Below the pieces are notes generated by a model. That model saw only the letters and a list, made by a program, of their open reading frames with translations. It had not been told where the DNA came from and searched no databases. From CAJPQU01 sp052170475 (GTDB lineage: Bacteria; Bacillota; Negativicutes; Selenomonadales; Selenomonadaceae): DNA of 64,000 bases. Both the position numbers and the translations under genes were made by a program. Shown piece after piece: positions 43,201 to 51,111 of this stretch (the stretch's first letter is position 1; each line of letters begins with the position of its first letter). The stretch covers positions 1 through 64,000 of the forward strand of contig JBQNAL010000009.1 in the NCBI GenBank assembly GCA_052170475.1, written 5' to 3'.

Positions 43201-43436
43201 AGATGATCAAATCGGGACAGATCCACATGGTCATCAATACGTTGACGCAAGGGAAACATTCCGCGAAGGACGGGTTCAAAATTCGGCGGGCAACGGTGGA
43301 ACACGGCATCGCCTGCCTCACTTCGCTGGATACGGCGTGGGAAGTGCTGCGCGTGCTGTCCTTTATGCGCGAGCGGCGGCTTGTCTATGTATTGGCGCTG
43401 CAAGATTATGTGGGCGGCGGTGATGGCCTTGCATAA
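40209..43436 (+). CDS. carB: Carbamoyl phosphate synthase, large subunit
   Basis: A 1075-aa enzyme with two homologous ATP-grasp halves that form carboxyphosphate and then carbamoyl phosphate. The halves begin with VIGSGPIIIGQAAEFDYAG and VLGSGPIRIGQGVEFDYCS. ATP-grasp motifs PAYTMGGTGGGIAE and PSYVLGGRAMEIVY follow. The C-terminal MGS-like allosteric domain covers about 940-1075. GTG 40209 has AAGGAGG upstream. Length is normal. Confidence 0.97.
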   Translation: MPKKAYLKKVMVIGSGPIIIGQAAEFDYAGSQACRALKEEGLEVVLVNSNPATIMTDTHIADRVYVEPLTVEFLEEILSKERPEGLLATLGGQAGLNLAVQLAEKGILEKYGVELLGTSLTAIKKAEDRELFKETMQKLGEPVPESTIVEDVAAAVRFADTIGYPIIVRPAYTMGGTGGGIAETEEELIEIVIKGLKYSMIGQVLIERSVAGWKEIEYEVMRDGNDNCITICNMENVDPVGVHTGDSIVVAPTQTLTDREAQMLRTASLRIIRELGIEGGCNAQYALDPNSDDYYVIEVNPRVSRSSALASKATGYPIAKVSAKIAIGYTLDEITNAVTQKTKACFEPTIDYCVVKFPRWPFDKFIYADHTLGTQMKATGEVMSIDRRFEGALLKAVRSLEIGVHRLHMDVMDDWDEARVKKNLHRINDQRLFVIAEALRRGISSVDEIYDITKIDKWFLRKIQNIADMENRLQQEALTPSLMRAAKEMGLADVSIAELTDKTMDEIRTRRKSMHILPFYKMVDTCAAEFEAATPYYYSTFQGQENEAAPSPRRKVIVLGSGPIRIGQGVEFDYCSVHSVWALREMGIEAIIINNNPETVSTDFDISDRLYFEPLTAEDVLNIVDQEKPEGVIVQFGGQTAINLAAALQRAGVRIFGTSVDDIDRAEDRERFDDVLTQTQIPRPKGFSVTNVEDAFRGAAEIGYPVMVRPSYVLGGRAMEIVYNEEELRDYMSRAVKVTPDHPVLVDRYMEGTEVEVDGIADGTDVVIPGIMEHVERAGVHSGDSIAVYPPQTLSAKVIYTIIDYTKRLALNLHVKGLLNIQYVVVNDEVYVIEVNPRSSRTVPFLSKITDIKMVNVATRAAMGESLKEQGFKSGLVPPRPYVAVKAPVFSFSKMQDVDISLGPEMKSTGEVMGIDYHYARALYKAITGMGMNVPTQGKILFTVADKDKEEMKQLAKAFAELGFQLVATEGTAKTIRSLGIDADIVGKVHERSTDIIQMIKSGQIHMVINTLTQGKHSAKDGFKIRRATVEHGIACLTSLDTAWEVLRVLSFMRERRLVYVLALQDYVGGGDGLA

Positions 43437-44187
43437 GAAGGCGCTGGACACGGAAATTCTGAGCAACCGCAGGGTGGGGACGGATATTTACCGATTGGAA
43501 ATCGCCTCTCCCTTCCTCGCGCGGACGGGTGTCCCCGGGCAATTTCTGCAAGTCCGCATCGAGGGGGCGGGGCTGCTCCTGCGGCGTCCCTTGGGGATTG
43601 CCGAAGTCGATCCGGCCACCGGCGCCGTCGCGATGTACTACCGTATCGTAGGGAAGGGAACCGCCGCCCTCGCGGAGATGCAGGCTGGGCAGACGGTGAA
43701 CTGTCTGGGGCCGTTGGGGCAGGGGTTTTCGCTCAAGGCGGAGCGACCTCTCCTCATCGGCGGCGGCATGGGGCTTGCGCCGCTCCTCTTTTTGGCGCAG
43801 CGCTTTCAGGGGAAAGCCGCCGTCTTGATGGGGGGACGAAACAAGGCGGAGGTTTTCTGGGCGGACTTTTTTGCTCCTTTTGCCAAGCAGGTGTTTACGA
43901 CCACCGACGATGGATCGGTTGGGGAAAAAGGCTTTACGACATCGCTTTTGCCCACGCTTTTGGAGAAATATCGGTTTGACGTCTTATTCACCTGCGGGCC
44001 GGACATCATGATGCGGAAAATTTGTGAGATCGCCGAGAAGGCCGACGTCCCCTGTCAGGTATCCTTAGAGCGGCGCATGGCCTGCGGCCTTGGCGCCTGT
44101 CTTTCCTGCGTCATCGATACGACGGACGGGGGACGGAAAAAAGTTTGTCAGGACGGCCCGGTCTTTTGGGCGCAGGAGGTGTTTTGA
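43423..44187 (+). CDS. pyrK: Dihydroorotate dehydrogenase electron transfer subunit
   Basis: A 254-aa FAD/2Fe-2S protein that passes electrons from PyrD to NAD+. It has an FAD-binding barrel (GQFLQVRI, LLRRPLGIAEV) and a nucleotide domain (LLIGGGMGLAPLLFLAQ). The 2Fe-2S cysteines are in RRMACGLGACLSCVIDT and KVCQDGPVF. ATG 43423 overlaps the carB end by 14 nt. With the class 1B PyrD next to it, the pair forms an NAD-dependent heterotetramer suited to anaerobes. Confidence 0.94.
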   Translation: MALHKKALDTEILSNRRVGTDIYRLEIASPFLARTGVPGQFLQVRIEGAGLLLRRPLGIAEVDPATGAVAMYYRIVGKGTAALAEMQAGQTVNCLGPLGQGFSLKAERPLLIGGGMGLAPLLFLAQRFQGKAAVLMGGRNKAEVFWADFFAPFAKQVFTTTDDGSVGEKGFTTSLLPTLLEKYRFDVLFTCGPDIMMRKICEIAEKADVPCQVSLERRMACGLGACLSCVIDTTDGGRKKVCQDGPVFWAQEVF

Positions 44188-45104
44188 TGGAACAATCGAA
44201 CCGCCTTTCGACGAACATTGCCGGGATTGCCATGGAAACGCCGGTTCTCACAGCCTCCGGCACCTTTGGCTTCGGCGAGGAATTTGCCGATTTCGTTTCC
44301 TTGCGCCGCTTGGGGGCGGTGGTAGTCAAGGGAACGACACTCACCCCACGCCGTGGCAACGACGGGGTGCGGATGGCGGAAACACCGATGGGGATGCTCA
44401 ATTCCATCGGCTTGGAAAATCCCGGGGTCGACTTTTTTTTACAGACCCTTTTACCCCGCCTTCTCCCTTACGGCATGAACGTCATCGTTAATATTTCCGG
44501 CAGCAGCGCGGAAGAGTACGGAGAATTGGCCAAGCTGTTGGATGTACCGGGCGTGGCCGGGATCGAACTCAATGTTTCCTGCCCCAATGTCAAAGAGGGC
44601 GGCATTCTCTTTGGTACATTGCCTGATGCCGTGGCGTCGGTGGTGCGGGCGGCCAAGGCGAATACGAAGAAGCCGGTGATCCTGAAATTATCGCCGAATG
44701 TCACGGACATCGTACCCATCGCGCAAGCGGCGGAACGCGCGGGTGCTGACGCACTATCCCTCATCAATACGCTCTTGGGGATGGCGATCGACATCCACAC
44801 GCGGCGGCCGGTGCTGGGCAATATCACCGGCGGCCTCTCCGGCCCGGCGGTGAAGCCGGTGGCGCTGCGCTTGGTCTGGCAGACGGCGCAGGCCGTAAAA
44901 ATTCCCATCATCGGCATGGGCGGGATCATGACGGCGGAGGACGCCATCGAATTTTTCTTGGCGGGAGCCTCGGCCATCGCGGTGGGCACCGCGAATTTTG
45001 TCGATCCGGCGGTCACAGAAAACATCATCCAAGGGATAGAGCAGTATCTCATGCGCTATCAGGTGGATGATATTCAAGCGTTGGTGGGGAAGTTGGAGGT
45101 TTAG
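44187..45104 (+). CDS. pyrD: Dihydroorotate dehydrogenase, class 1B catalytic subunit
   Basis: A 305-aa FMN enzyme oxidising dihydroorotate to orotate. The active-site Cys lies in ELNVSCPNVKEGG; FMN contacts are seen in TASGTFGFGEEF, GNITGGLSGPAVKPVAL and GMGGIMTAEDAIEF. The start ATG shares one base with the pyrK stop (TGATG). The Cys base, rather than Ser, marks it as class 1. Confidence 0.95.
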   Translation: MEQSNRLSTNIAGIAMETPVLTASGTFGFGEEFADFVSLRRLGAVVVKGTTLTPRRGNDGVRMAETPMGMLNSIGLENPGVDFFLQTLLPRLLPYGMNVIVNISGSSAEEYGELAKLLDVPGVAGIELNVSCPNVKEGGILFGTLPDAVASVVRAAKANTKKPVILKLSPNVTDIVPIAQAAERAGADALSLINTLLGMAIDIHTRRPVLGNITGGLSGPAVKPVALRLVWQTAQAVKIPIIGMGGIMTAEDAIEFFLAGASAIAVGTANFVDPAVTENIIQGIEQYLMRYQVDDIQALVGKLEV

Positions 45105-45118
45105 AAAGGGGCGTTATC

Positions 45119-45838
45119 ATGGCCGATCCCCGTTTGATTGTCGCGCTGGACGTGCCTTCCCTGACGGAAGCGAAGGGCTTGGTCGCGGCTTTAGGCGATG
45201 CGGTACAGTTTTATAAGGTCGGGATGGCGCTTTTTTACCGCGTCGGCTTTTCCGTCATCGACTATTTGCGCAACGAGGGGAAAGAGATCTTTTTGGATTT
45301 GAAGCTACACGACATTCCCAATACCGTGGCGGAAGGCCTGTGTTCTCTCATGGAGGCACAGGTTTCCCTGCTCAACGTCCACGCGCAGGGGGGCTACACC
45401 ATGATGAAGACGGCGGCGGAGCGCCTCCGCGCGAAGGCGGAGGAAAAGGGTGTATCTGCGCCCAAGCTCATCGCCGTGACCGTCCTCACCAGTTTGAGCG
45501 AGGAGGAATGGCAGCGGTTGGGAAACACCGAGCCAATCGCCCGGCAGGGGATACGATTGGCGAAATTGGCTAAAGAGGCGGGACTCGACGGCGTCGTGGC
45601 CTCGCCGTGGGAAGCGGCGGAGATACGGCAGGCGTGCGGCAAGGATTTTCTCATCGTGACGCCGGGCATCCGTCCGGCCGGGAGTGAAGCGGCGGATCAG
45701 CACCGCATCGCCACGCCTGCCGCAGCGCTCCAACATGGGGCGACGCATCTCGTGGTCGGGCGTCCCATCTATCACGCGCCGGATCCAAGAGCCGCTGCAC
45801 TAGCCATCCTAAAGGAAATGGGAGGGAGCCTATCATGA
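45119..45838 (+). CDS. pyrF: Orotidine 5'-phosphate decarboxylase
   Basis: A 239-aa TIM-barrel enzyme making UMP from OMP. The catalytic D-K-x-x-D set is LDLKLHDIPNTV; FYKVGMALF is near the N-terminus, and VTPGIRPAG with VVGRPIYHAPDP at the C-terminus binds phosphate. ATG 45119 follows AAAGGGGCG. It overlaps pyrE by 4 nt. Confidence 0.96.
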   Translation: MADPRLIVALDVPSLTEAKGLVAALGDAVQFYKVGMALFYRVGFSVIDYLRNEGKEIFLDLKLHDIPNTVAEGLCSLMEAQVSLLNVHAQGGYTMMKTAAERLRAKAEEKGVSAPKLIAVTVLTSLSEEEWQRLGNTEPIARQGIRLAKLAKEAGLDGVVASPWEAAEIRQACGKDFLIVTPGIRPAGSEAADQHRIATPAAALQHGATHLVVGRPIYHAPDPRAAALAILKEMGGSLS

Positions 45839-46410
45839 CCGAACAGGAAGTCAAACAGATATTCATGGATACGAAGGCCATCATGGAAGGGCATTTTTTG
45901 CTCACATCAGGTCTGCACAGTCCGCTGTATGTGGAAAAATTTAACGTCTTGCAGCATCCGGCGCATACGGAAAAACTTTGCCGCGCCTTGGCGGAAAAAT
46001 TTGCCGATGAGGCCATCGACACGGTGGTCGGTCCCATGACAGGCGGCATCCTGCTGGCGCATGAAGTGGGCAAGGCCTTGGGGACGCGTGCCATCTTCAC
46101 CGAGCGGGAAAATGGACGCATGACCTTTCGCCGTGGCTTCACCTTAGCGCCGGGCGAGCGCGTCCTCATCGTGGAGGACATCGTCACCACCGGCGGCTCC
46201 GTGCGGGAAGTCTTAGACGCCGTGCGCGCTTTTGACGCTCTCCCCGTCGGCATCGGGATGTTGGTGGATCGAAGCGGCGGCGCCGTAAACTTTGGGGAAG
46301 TCCCCCATAAAGCACTGCTCCATCTGGATGTGCAGACCTTCGCCCCCGACGACTGCCCGCTCTGTCAAGACGGGCAGCCCATGACAAAGCGAGGACGAAC
46401 GGGAAAGTGA
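45835..46410 (+). CDS. pyrE: Orotate phosphoribosyltransferase (Thermus-type)
   Basis: A 191-aa enzyme joining PRPP and orotate. PRPP motif VLIVEDIVTTGGSVREVL; FLLTSGLHSPLYVEKF at the N-terminus. The C-terminus has DDCPLCQDG, a CxxC pair seen in the 'Thermus family' form of PyrE rather than the common bacterial form. The start ATG overlaps the pyrF stop (ATGA). It ends the operon. Confidence 0.93.
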   Translation: MTEQEVKQIFMDTKAIMEGHFLLTSGLHSPLYVEKFNVLQHPAHTEKLCRALAEKFADEAIDTVVGPMTGGILLAHEVGKALGTRAIFTERENGRMTFRRGFTLAPGERVLIVEDIVTTGGSVREVLDAVRAFDALPVGIGMLVDRSGGAVNFGEVPHKALLHLDVQTFAPDDCPLCQDGQPMTKRGRTGK

Positions 46411-46444
46411 TCGGCGCCTTCCGCCGCTCTGTTTGTGCGTAGTA

Positions 46445-46478
46445 AAAAGCGCAGTCGTGCTTTACGGCTGCGCTTTTG
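46445..46478. terminator. Terminator between pyrE and bioB
   Basis: A 14-bp stem pairs 46445-46458 with 46464-46477 (AAAAGCGCAG.../...CTGCGCTTTT). A run on the left and T run on the right let it serve both convergent genes. Confidence 0.82.
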
Positions 46479-46503
46479 CTGTATGCGATTCATTTCGTGC
46501 TAG

Positions 46504-47514
46504 TCATTGGCGAGCTTGCTTGGGGACGGCCTCTTCTTCCTCCATTGCGTTGTCATTGGACAGTCCCAGCGATTTTAAGATCGCGAAGTCGCCCTTGATG
46601 GTGGTGCCGGAGGTGGTGAGCATATCACCCGTGATGGTGGCGGAAGCGCCGGAACGGAAAGCGACGGCACCGTTTTCCGGCAAGACCTTGCGCCCGGCGG
46701 CGAGGCGAATATCCGCTTCCGGGTTGATGTAGCGGAAGAAGGCGATGGTGCGCATGGCGTCGTCTCCGGAGATGCGGGGCTGATGTTCAAGCGCCGTCCC
46801 GGGAATCGGCATCAAGACGTTGATGGGAATGGAGCGGATGTTCAGTTCAGAGAGGCTAATCGCCATGTCGAGACGGTCGTCCCACGTTTCGCCCATACCG
46901 ATGATCCCACCCGAGCAGACGCGCAGCCCCTCGCTTTGCGCCAACTTGATTTCCCGAATCTTGTCGTCGTAGGTGTGGGTAGTGCAGATGTAGGGGAAGA
47001 AGCGCTTTGACGTTTCAATGTTGTGGTGGTAGCTGGTGACGCCAGCTTTTTTCAGGCGGCGGAACTGCTCCGCGCTGAGAAAACCCATGGAGGCGCAAAG
47101 GCCGATGGAGAGTTCTTTTTTCATCTTCTCAAAGGCGGCAATCGCTTTATCGAATTCCGCCCCGGTGAGGGCGCGGCCAGCAGTGACCACCGCGAAGCGA
47201 TTCAGCCCTGCCTCCTGATTTTTTTTCGCCGCCGCATAAATCTCCTCTATTGGCAAGAACCCGTACTCTTTGACATCGGTGCGGTGGCAGGCGGATTGGG
47301 CGCAATATTTACAGTCTTCTGGACAGCGCCCGCTCCGTCCGTTGATGATGGAGCAGAGATCTACATGGTTTTGTCGATACTGTTTTTGGAGAGCGCCCGC
47401 GCCTTTTTCGAGTTCGTCAAGGGCACAGGTCTTAAAGAGTTCGAGATCATCGCCGCGCTTTAGGCGATAGCCGTTCAGGATCTTTTGGGTCAGTTCGGAA
47501 AGCGTTGTGGTCAT
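46504..47514 (-). CDS. bioB: Biotin synthase
   Basis: A 336-aa radical SAM enzyme inserting sulfur into dethiobiotin. The 4Fe-4S motif is CPEDCKYCAQS; the 2Fe-2S-type site includes GLCASMG and VCSGGIIGMGE. NVLMPIPGTALE lies in the C-terminal part. The start ATG 47514 follows GTGAGG on the minus strand. No other bio gene is adjacent. Promoter and dyad upstream suggest biotin-dependent control. Confidence 0.95.
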   Translation of the reverse strand: MTTTLSELTQKILNGYRLKRGDDLELFKTCALDELEKGAGALQKQYRQNHVDLCSIINGRSGRCPEDCKYCAQSACHRTDVKEYGFLPIEEIYAAAKKNQEAGLNRFAVVTAGRALTGAEFDKAIAAFEKMKKELSIGLCASMGFLSAEQFRRLKKAGVTSYHHNIETSKRFFPYICTTHTYDDKIREIKLAQSEGLRVCSGGIIGMGETWDDRLDMAISLSELNIRSIPINVLMPIPGTALEHQPRISGDDAMRTIAFFRYINPEADIRLAAGRKVLPENGAVAFRSGASATITGDMLTTSGTTIKGDFAILKSLGLSNDNAMEEEEAVPKQARQ

Positions 47515-47563
47515 GGATGCAGCCTCACTTTATCGGATAGAAAAATTGCGATGTTATTTCTTG

Positions 47564-47592
47564 ATTATAAGGTACTCTCTTTTCTCCGTCAA
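47564..47592 (-). promoter_or_regulatory. Promoter of bioB
   Basis: On the minus strand, TTGACG (47592-47587) and TATAAT (47569-47564) are 17 nt apart. Confidence 0.8.
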
Positions 47593-47616
47593 CCCGATTT
47601 TTCGTTAGGTTGACAA
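47586..47616. promoter_or_regulatory. Dyad operator candidate (BirA-like) over the bioB -35 box
   Basis: Read on the minus strand, TTGTCAACC and GGTTGACGG form an inverted repeat with a 13-nt spacer. The half-sites resemble the known BirA box (TTGTNAACC/GGTTNACAA), but the spacer is shorter than usual. One half-site contains the bioB -35. Confidence 0.5.
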
Positions 47617-47653
47617 AGGGGTGAAAAGAAGGTGGAACTTCCTTGGGGTGGAT

Positions 47654-47683
47654 TTGACGCTAGGCGGGGTTCTTTGGTAGAAT
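47654..47683 (+). promoter_or_regulatory. Promoter of phoH
   Basis: TTGACG at 47654-47659 and TAGAAT at 47678-47683 are 18 nt apart. Confidence 0.65.
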
Positions 47684-47742
47684 AAAACGAGTTTAGGTAA
47701 GGGAGGGAACAGGCGAGGGGTTGCTATCTCGCTGAAAGCTAT

Positions 47743-48747
47743 TTGAGATTTTTGGATGTAACGGTATCCTTTTCCAGTCAGCAGGAAGCCTATGCGCTTC
47801 TGGGCGGGCATGACGAGTTCCTGCGGCTTTTGACGGCGGGGTTCGCGTGTCAGATCGTGAGCCGTGGGGATGGGCTCTCCATTTCCGGCGATGCGGCAGA
47901 GGTGGAGGCCGCGTCGCTCGTGGTGCGGGAGCTGCAGAACCTTTATCGGCAGGGAACGGCGATCACGTCGCACGAGGTGCGCTACGCCATTCGCCTATCC
48001 AAGGCGGGAGACGGGGCGCGGCTTCATGGGCTGTTTTCCGACAGCCTGTTGGTGACGGCTCGCGGGCGGCAAATTCGGCCCAAAACGGTGGGGCAGCAGC
48101 GTTATTTAGACGCCATTCGCCGTCATGCGGTGACCTTTGGCGTCGGCCCGGCGGGGACGGGGAAGACTTATTTGGCCGTCGTTTTGGCGGTCTTGGCGCT
48201 GCGGGCGAAAGAGGTGCGGCGGATCATTCTCACGCGGCCCGCCGTGGAGGCCGGGGAACGGTTGGGGTTTTTGCCGGGGGATATGCAGGAGAAGGTGGAT
48301 CCGTATCTGCGTCCTCTCTATGACGCGCTGGAAGATATTTTTGGGCTGGATACTTACCAAAAATTGGTGACGAAAGGGATCATTGAGATCGCGCCTTTGG
48401 CGTACATGCGGGGGCGCACGCTGGACAGCGCCTTTATCATCTTAGATGAAGCGCAAAATACCACCAGCCGCCAGATGAAGATGTTCCTGACGCGGCTGGG
48501 CATGGGTTCGCGCATGGTAGTCAACGGGGATCTCAGCCAGATCGATTTGCCCCGAGGCGTGACGAGTGGCCTCGCTGAGGCGGTGACGGTCTTAGCCGAC
48601 GTTTCAGGCGTGGCGGTGGCCTCCTTCACGGCCGAGGACATCATTCGTCACGATGTGGTGACCCGTATCGTGACGGCGTATGATCGCTATGATAGGAAGA
48701 ACAAAGAGGGGCACGGCAGCATGTCGTCTGGAAGCGAGACGGCGTGA
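47743..48747 (+). CDS. phoH: PhoH family ATPase
   Basis: A 334-aa ATP-binding protein of the PhoH/YbeZ family, linked with YbeY in RNA and ribosome maturation. A KH-like N-terminal part (about 1-105) precedes the helicase-like ATPase core: GPAGTGKTYLAVVLA (Walker A), LTRPAVEAGERLGFLPGD, and FIILDEAQNTTSRQMKMFL (Walker B). The start is uncertain: the frame has no ATG or GTG before the domain, and TTG 47743 lacks a well-spaced ribosome site (AAGGGAGGG is 35 nt upstream). ybeY, era and recO follow in the usual order. Confidence 0.9.
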   Translation: MRFLDVTVSFSSQQEAYALLGGHDEFLRLLTAGFACQIVSRGDGLSISGDAAEVEAASLVVRELQNLYRQGTAITSHEVRYAIRLSKAGDGARLHGLFSDSLLVTARGRQIRPKTVGQQRYLDAIRRHAVTFGVGPAGTGKTYLAVVLAVLALRAKEVRRIILTRPAVEAGERLGFLPGDMQEKVDPYLRPLYDALEDIFGLDTYQKLVTKGIIEIAPLAYMRGRTLDSAFIILDEAQNTTSRQMKMFLTRLGMGSRMVVNGDLSQIDLPRGVTSGLAEAVTVLADVSGVAVASFTAEDIIRHDVVTRIVTAYDRYDRKNKEGHGSMSSGSETA

Positions 48748-48774
48748 TCCGTGTTCCGCGATAGGGAGGGACAT

Positions 48775-49239
48775 ATGGACGTTCTCATCAGCAGTTTTCC
48801 AGAAACGCTCGTTGTTCCCGATGAGATCGGTGCTGTCGTGAAATTGGCGGCGGAGAAGGTAGGGGAGATGTACGGCGTTTCCAAAGGGGAAGTGAGCGTG
48901 ACCTTGACGGATGATGCGTATATTCGGACATTAAATCATCAGTACCGGCAGATGGATCGACCTACCGATGTGCTTTCTTTCGCGCTGAACGAGGGGGCGG
49001 AGCCGGAAATTTTCGGCGGCTCGGACATCGATGTGTTGGGGGATATTGTCCTGTCCGTGGAACGAGCCGAAGCGCAGGCGGCGGAATACGGACACAGCCT
49101 GCGGCGGGAGATCGCCTTTTTGACAGTACATGGGATGCTGCATTTGCTGGGCTATGATCATATCGAGGAAGCGGATCGACAGGAAATGGAACAAGAACAA
49201 AAAGCGGTCATGGACGCCTTGGGCATTTCGCGTGACTGA
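48775..49239 (+). CDS. ybeY: Endoribonuclease YbeY
   Basis: A 154-aa metal-dependent RNase involved in 16S rRNA 3'-end maturation. The zinc motif HGMLHLLGYDH is intact, and NHQYRQMDRPTDVLSFAL precedes it. ATG 48775 follows AGGGAGGG; the GTG at 48751 is a less likely start. Directly after phoH. Confidence 0.94.
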   Translation: MDVLISSFPETLVVPDEIGAVVKLAAEKVGEMYGVSKGEVSVTLTDDAYIRTLNHQYRQMDRPTDVLSFALNEGAEPEIFGGSDIDVLGDIVLSVERAEAQAAEYGHSLRREIAFLTVHGMLHLLGYDHIEEADRQEMEQEQKAVMDALGISRD

Positions 49240-49253
49240 AAGAGGAGAAGCGT

Positions 49254-50144
49254 GTGGAAAAACAGCATAAATCGGGGTCCGTCGCGGTCATTGGCCGTCC
49301 CAACGTGGGAAAATCGACCTTGATCAACAGCTTGATCGGTCAAAAGGTTGCCATTATGTCGGATAAACCGCAGACGACCCGCAATCGTATCCTGTGCATT
49401 TTAACGCAGCCGGATGCCCAGTTTGTCTTTTTGGATACGCCGGGGGTTCATAAACCGCTGCACAAGTTAGGCGAGTATATGGCGCATGCGGTGGAGGAAA
49501 CGCTGAAAGACGTCGATGCGATCCTTTTTGTGGCGGATGTCACGGAGAAATTTGGCCCTGGGGAACGCTTCATCATGGAGCGGCTCAAGGCGACGAAACG
49601 GCCGGTTCTCTTGGTTCTGAATAAGATGGATCGAATGGATGGGGAATCGGTGCTGCCCATCATCGCCAATTATGCGGCGCAGTATGATTTTGCTGGGGTC
49701 GTTCCCCTTTCGGCGAAAGAAAAAAGGAACCTTGATGTTCTCTTGGACGAAATCAAAAAGTATTTGCCGGAGGGGCCGTCGTACTATCCGGCCGACATGG
49801 TGACGGATCAGCCGGAGCGCCTCATCGCGGCGGAGATGGTGCGGGAAAAGGTGCTGGAGCTGACCCGAGACGAGGTACCCCACGCGGTGGCCGTGGAGGT
49901 GGAGGAGATGACGACGCGCCCTCGAGGCGACATCTACATCCGAGCGACCATTTATGTGGAGAGGGATTCGCAAAAGGGGATCGTCATCGGCAATCGCGGC
50001 GCCATGCTGCGGGAGATCGGACAGCGCGCTAGGCACGACATCGAGGTGATGGTGGGGACGAAGGTGTATCTCGATCTTTGGGTGAAGGTGCGTAAAGACT
50101 GGCGCAATCGCGACGCAGTTTTGAAAAGTTTGGGGTTCGAATGA
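49254..50144 (+). CDS. era: GTPase Era
   Basis: A 296-aa GTPase that binds the 3' end of 16S rRNA during 30S maturation. G1 GRPNVGKSTLINSL, G3 DTPGVHK, G4 LNKMDRM; the C-terminal KH domain has VIGNRGAMLREIGQRAR. GTG 49254 has AGAGGAG upstream. The usual dgk and cdd genes between ybeY and era are absent. Confidence 0.96.
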   Translation: MEKQHKSGSVAVIGRPNVGKSTLINSLIGQKVAIMSDKPQTTRNRILCILTQPDAQFVFLDTPGVHKPLHKLGEYMAHAVEETLKDVDAILFVADVTEKFGPGERFIMERLKATKRPVLLVLNKMDRMDGESVLPIIANYAAQYDFAGVVPLSAKEKRNLDVLLDEIKKYLPEGPSYYPADMVTDQPERLIAAEMVREKVLELTRDEVPHAVAVEVEEMTTRPRGDIYIRATIYVERDSQKGIVIGNRGAMLREIGQRARHDIEVMVGTKVYLDLWVKVRKDWRNRDAVLKSLGFE

Positions 50145-50184
50145 TCGAGGAGTGCCTTTTTTCCGCAGGAAAGGCGGTGGACAG

Positions 50185-50931
50185 GTGGCACAATATACGA
50201 CAGAAGCGGTCATATTGGGGGTGAAGAACTGGGGCGACGCAGATAAGATGCTCCAGTTTTTTTCTCGTGACCGAGGGAAAATTAAGGCGGCGGCATTTGG
50301 CTGCCGCCGGCCGAAAAGTGCGCTGGCCGGTTCCATGCAGATGTTCAATGTGGTGGAGCTTTCTTTAACAGAAGGCCATCGTGTCGATACGGTACGACAG
50401 GCGGTGATCTGTCGTCGGTTCCCGCATTTGGAAACGGATCTCACCGCTATGGCCTACGCTTCTTTTGTCGCGGAACTGCTCATCGAATTAGAACCCGAAG
50501 GGGAAGCCAACCGTCCTCTCTATGATTGGCTTTCCCCTGTCCTTTCGACCTTCGGGGAGCGCAATCCGCGACTGACGGCGCTGGCGGCCGGCTATCAGCT
50601 CATGGCGTTTGCCGGCGTCGGCAGCAAATATGAGGGGTGTATTCGCTGCGGCCGAGACATCGAGGGCGACGCTTTTTTGTCAACGGCCGATGGAGGCGTT
50701 CTCTGCCCGAATTGCGCCCCATCAAGTTCTTCTGTCCAGCCCTTTTCCGCCGCACAGCGCACCATTTGCATGACGTTGGCATCTTTGAATTGGGTACACC
50801 CGATGCCCTTTCGGGTGAAGCGGGAGGAACTGCTGGAAGCGGAAGAGATTCTTCTCTCCAGTTTGAGGCAGCTTTTAGGGAAAGAGTTAAAATCCTTGGC
50901 CTTCATTCGCCAGTTGGGCGCTTCCGCATGA
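50185..50931 (+). CDS. recO: DNA repair protein RecO
   Basis: A 248-aa recombination mediator acting with RecR to load RecA. The OB-fold N-terminus (EAVILGVKNWGDADKMLQFF, GKIKAAAFGCRR) is followed by a helical domain and a four-Cys zinc site (CIRCGRDIEGD and VLCPNC). GTG 50185 is chosen because the OB fold begins there, with AGGAAAGG upstream; GTG 50152 would lie almost on its ribosome site. Confidence 0.92.
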   Translation: MAQYTTEAVILGVKNWGDADKMLQFFSRDRGKIKAAAFGCRRPKSALAGSMQMFNVVELSLTEGHRVDTVRQAVICRRFPHLETDLTAMAYASFVAELLIELEPEGEANRPLYDWLSPVLSTFGERNPRLTALAAGYQLMAFAGVGSKYEGCIRCGRDIEGDAFLSTADGGVLCPNCAPSSSSVQPFSAAQRTICMTLASLNWVHPMPFRVKREELLEAEEILLSSLRQLLGKELKSLAFIRQLGASA

Positions 50932-51033
50932 TGCTGCAGTGTGCCGGTGGCCATTGCCGTAGGAGAAAACGTGTCGGGGTGTTCCTGTATGGCTAAAGAT
51001 GACGGCCTGCGTCGAAAATTTCCTTAAATGAGG

Positions 51034-51062
51034 TTGACAAATAGAGGGGATACTGACATAAT
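51034..51062 (+). promoter_or_regulatory. Promoter of the ilvC-leuCDB transcript
   Basis: TTGACA at 51034-51039 and CATAAT at 51057-51062 are separated by 17 nt. Confidence 0.82.
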
Positions 51063-51111
51063 GAGTACATGTTTACAATCATTTGCCGTTTGGCAGGTGA
51101 AGGGAAATGGC

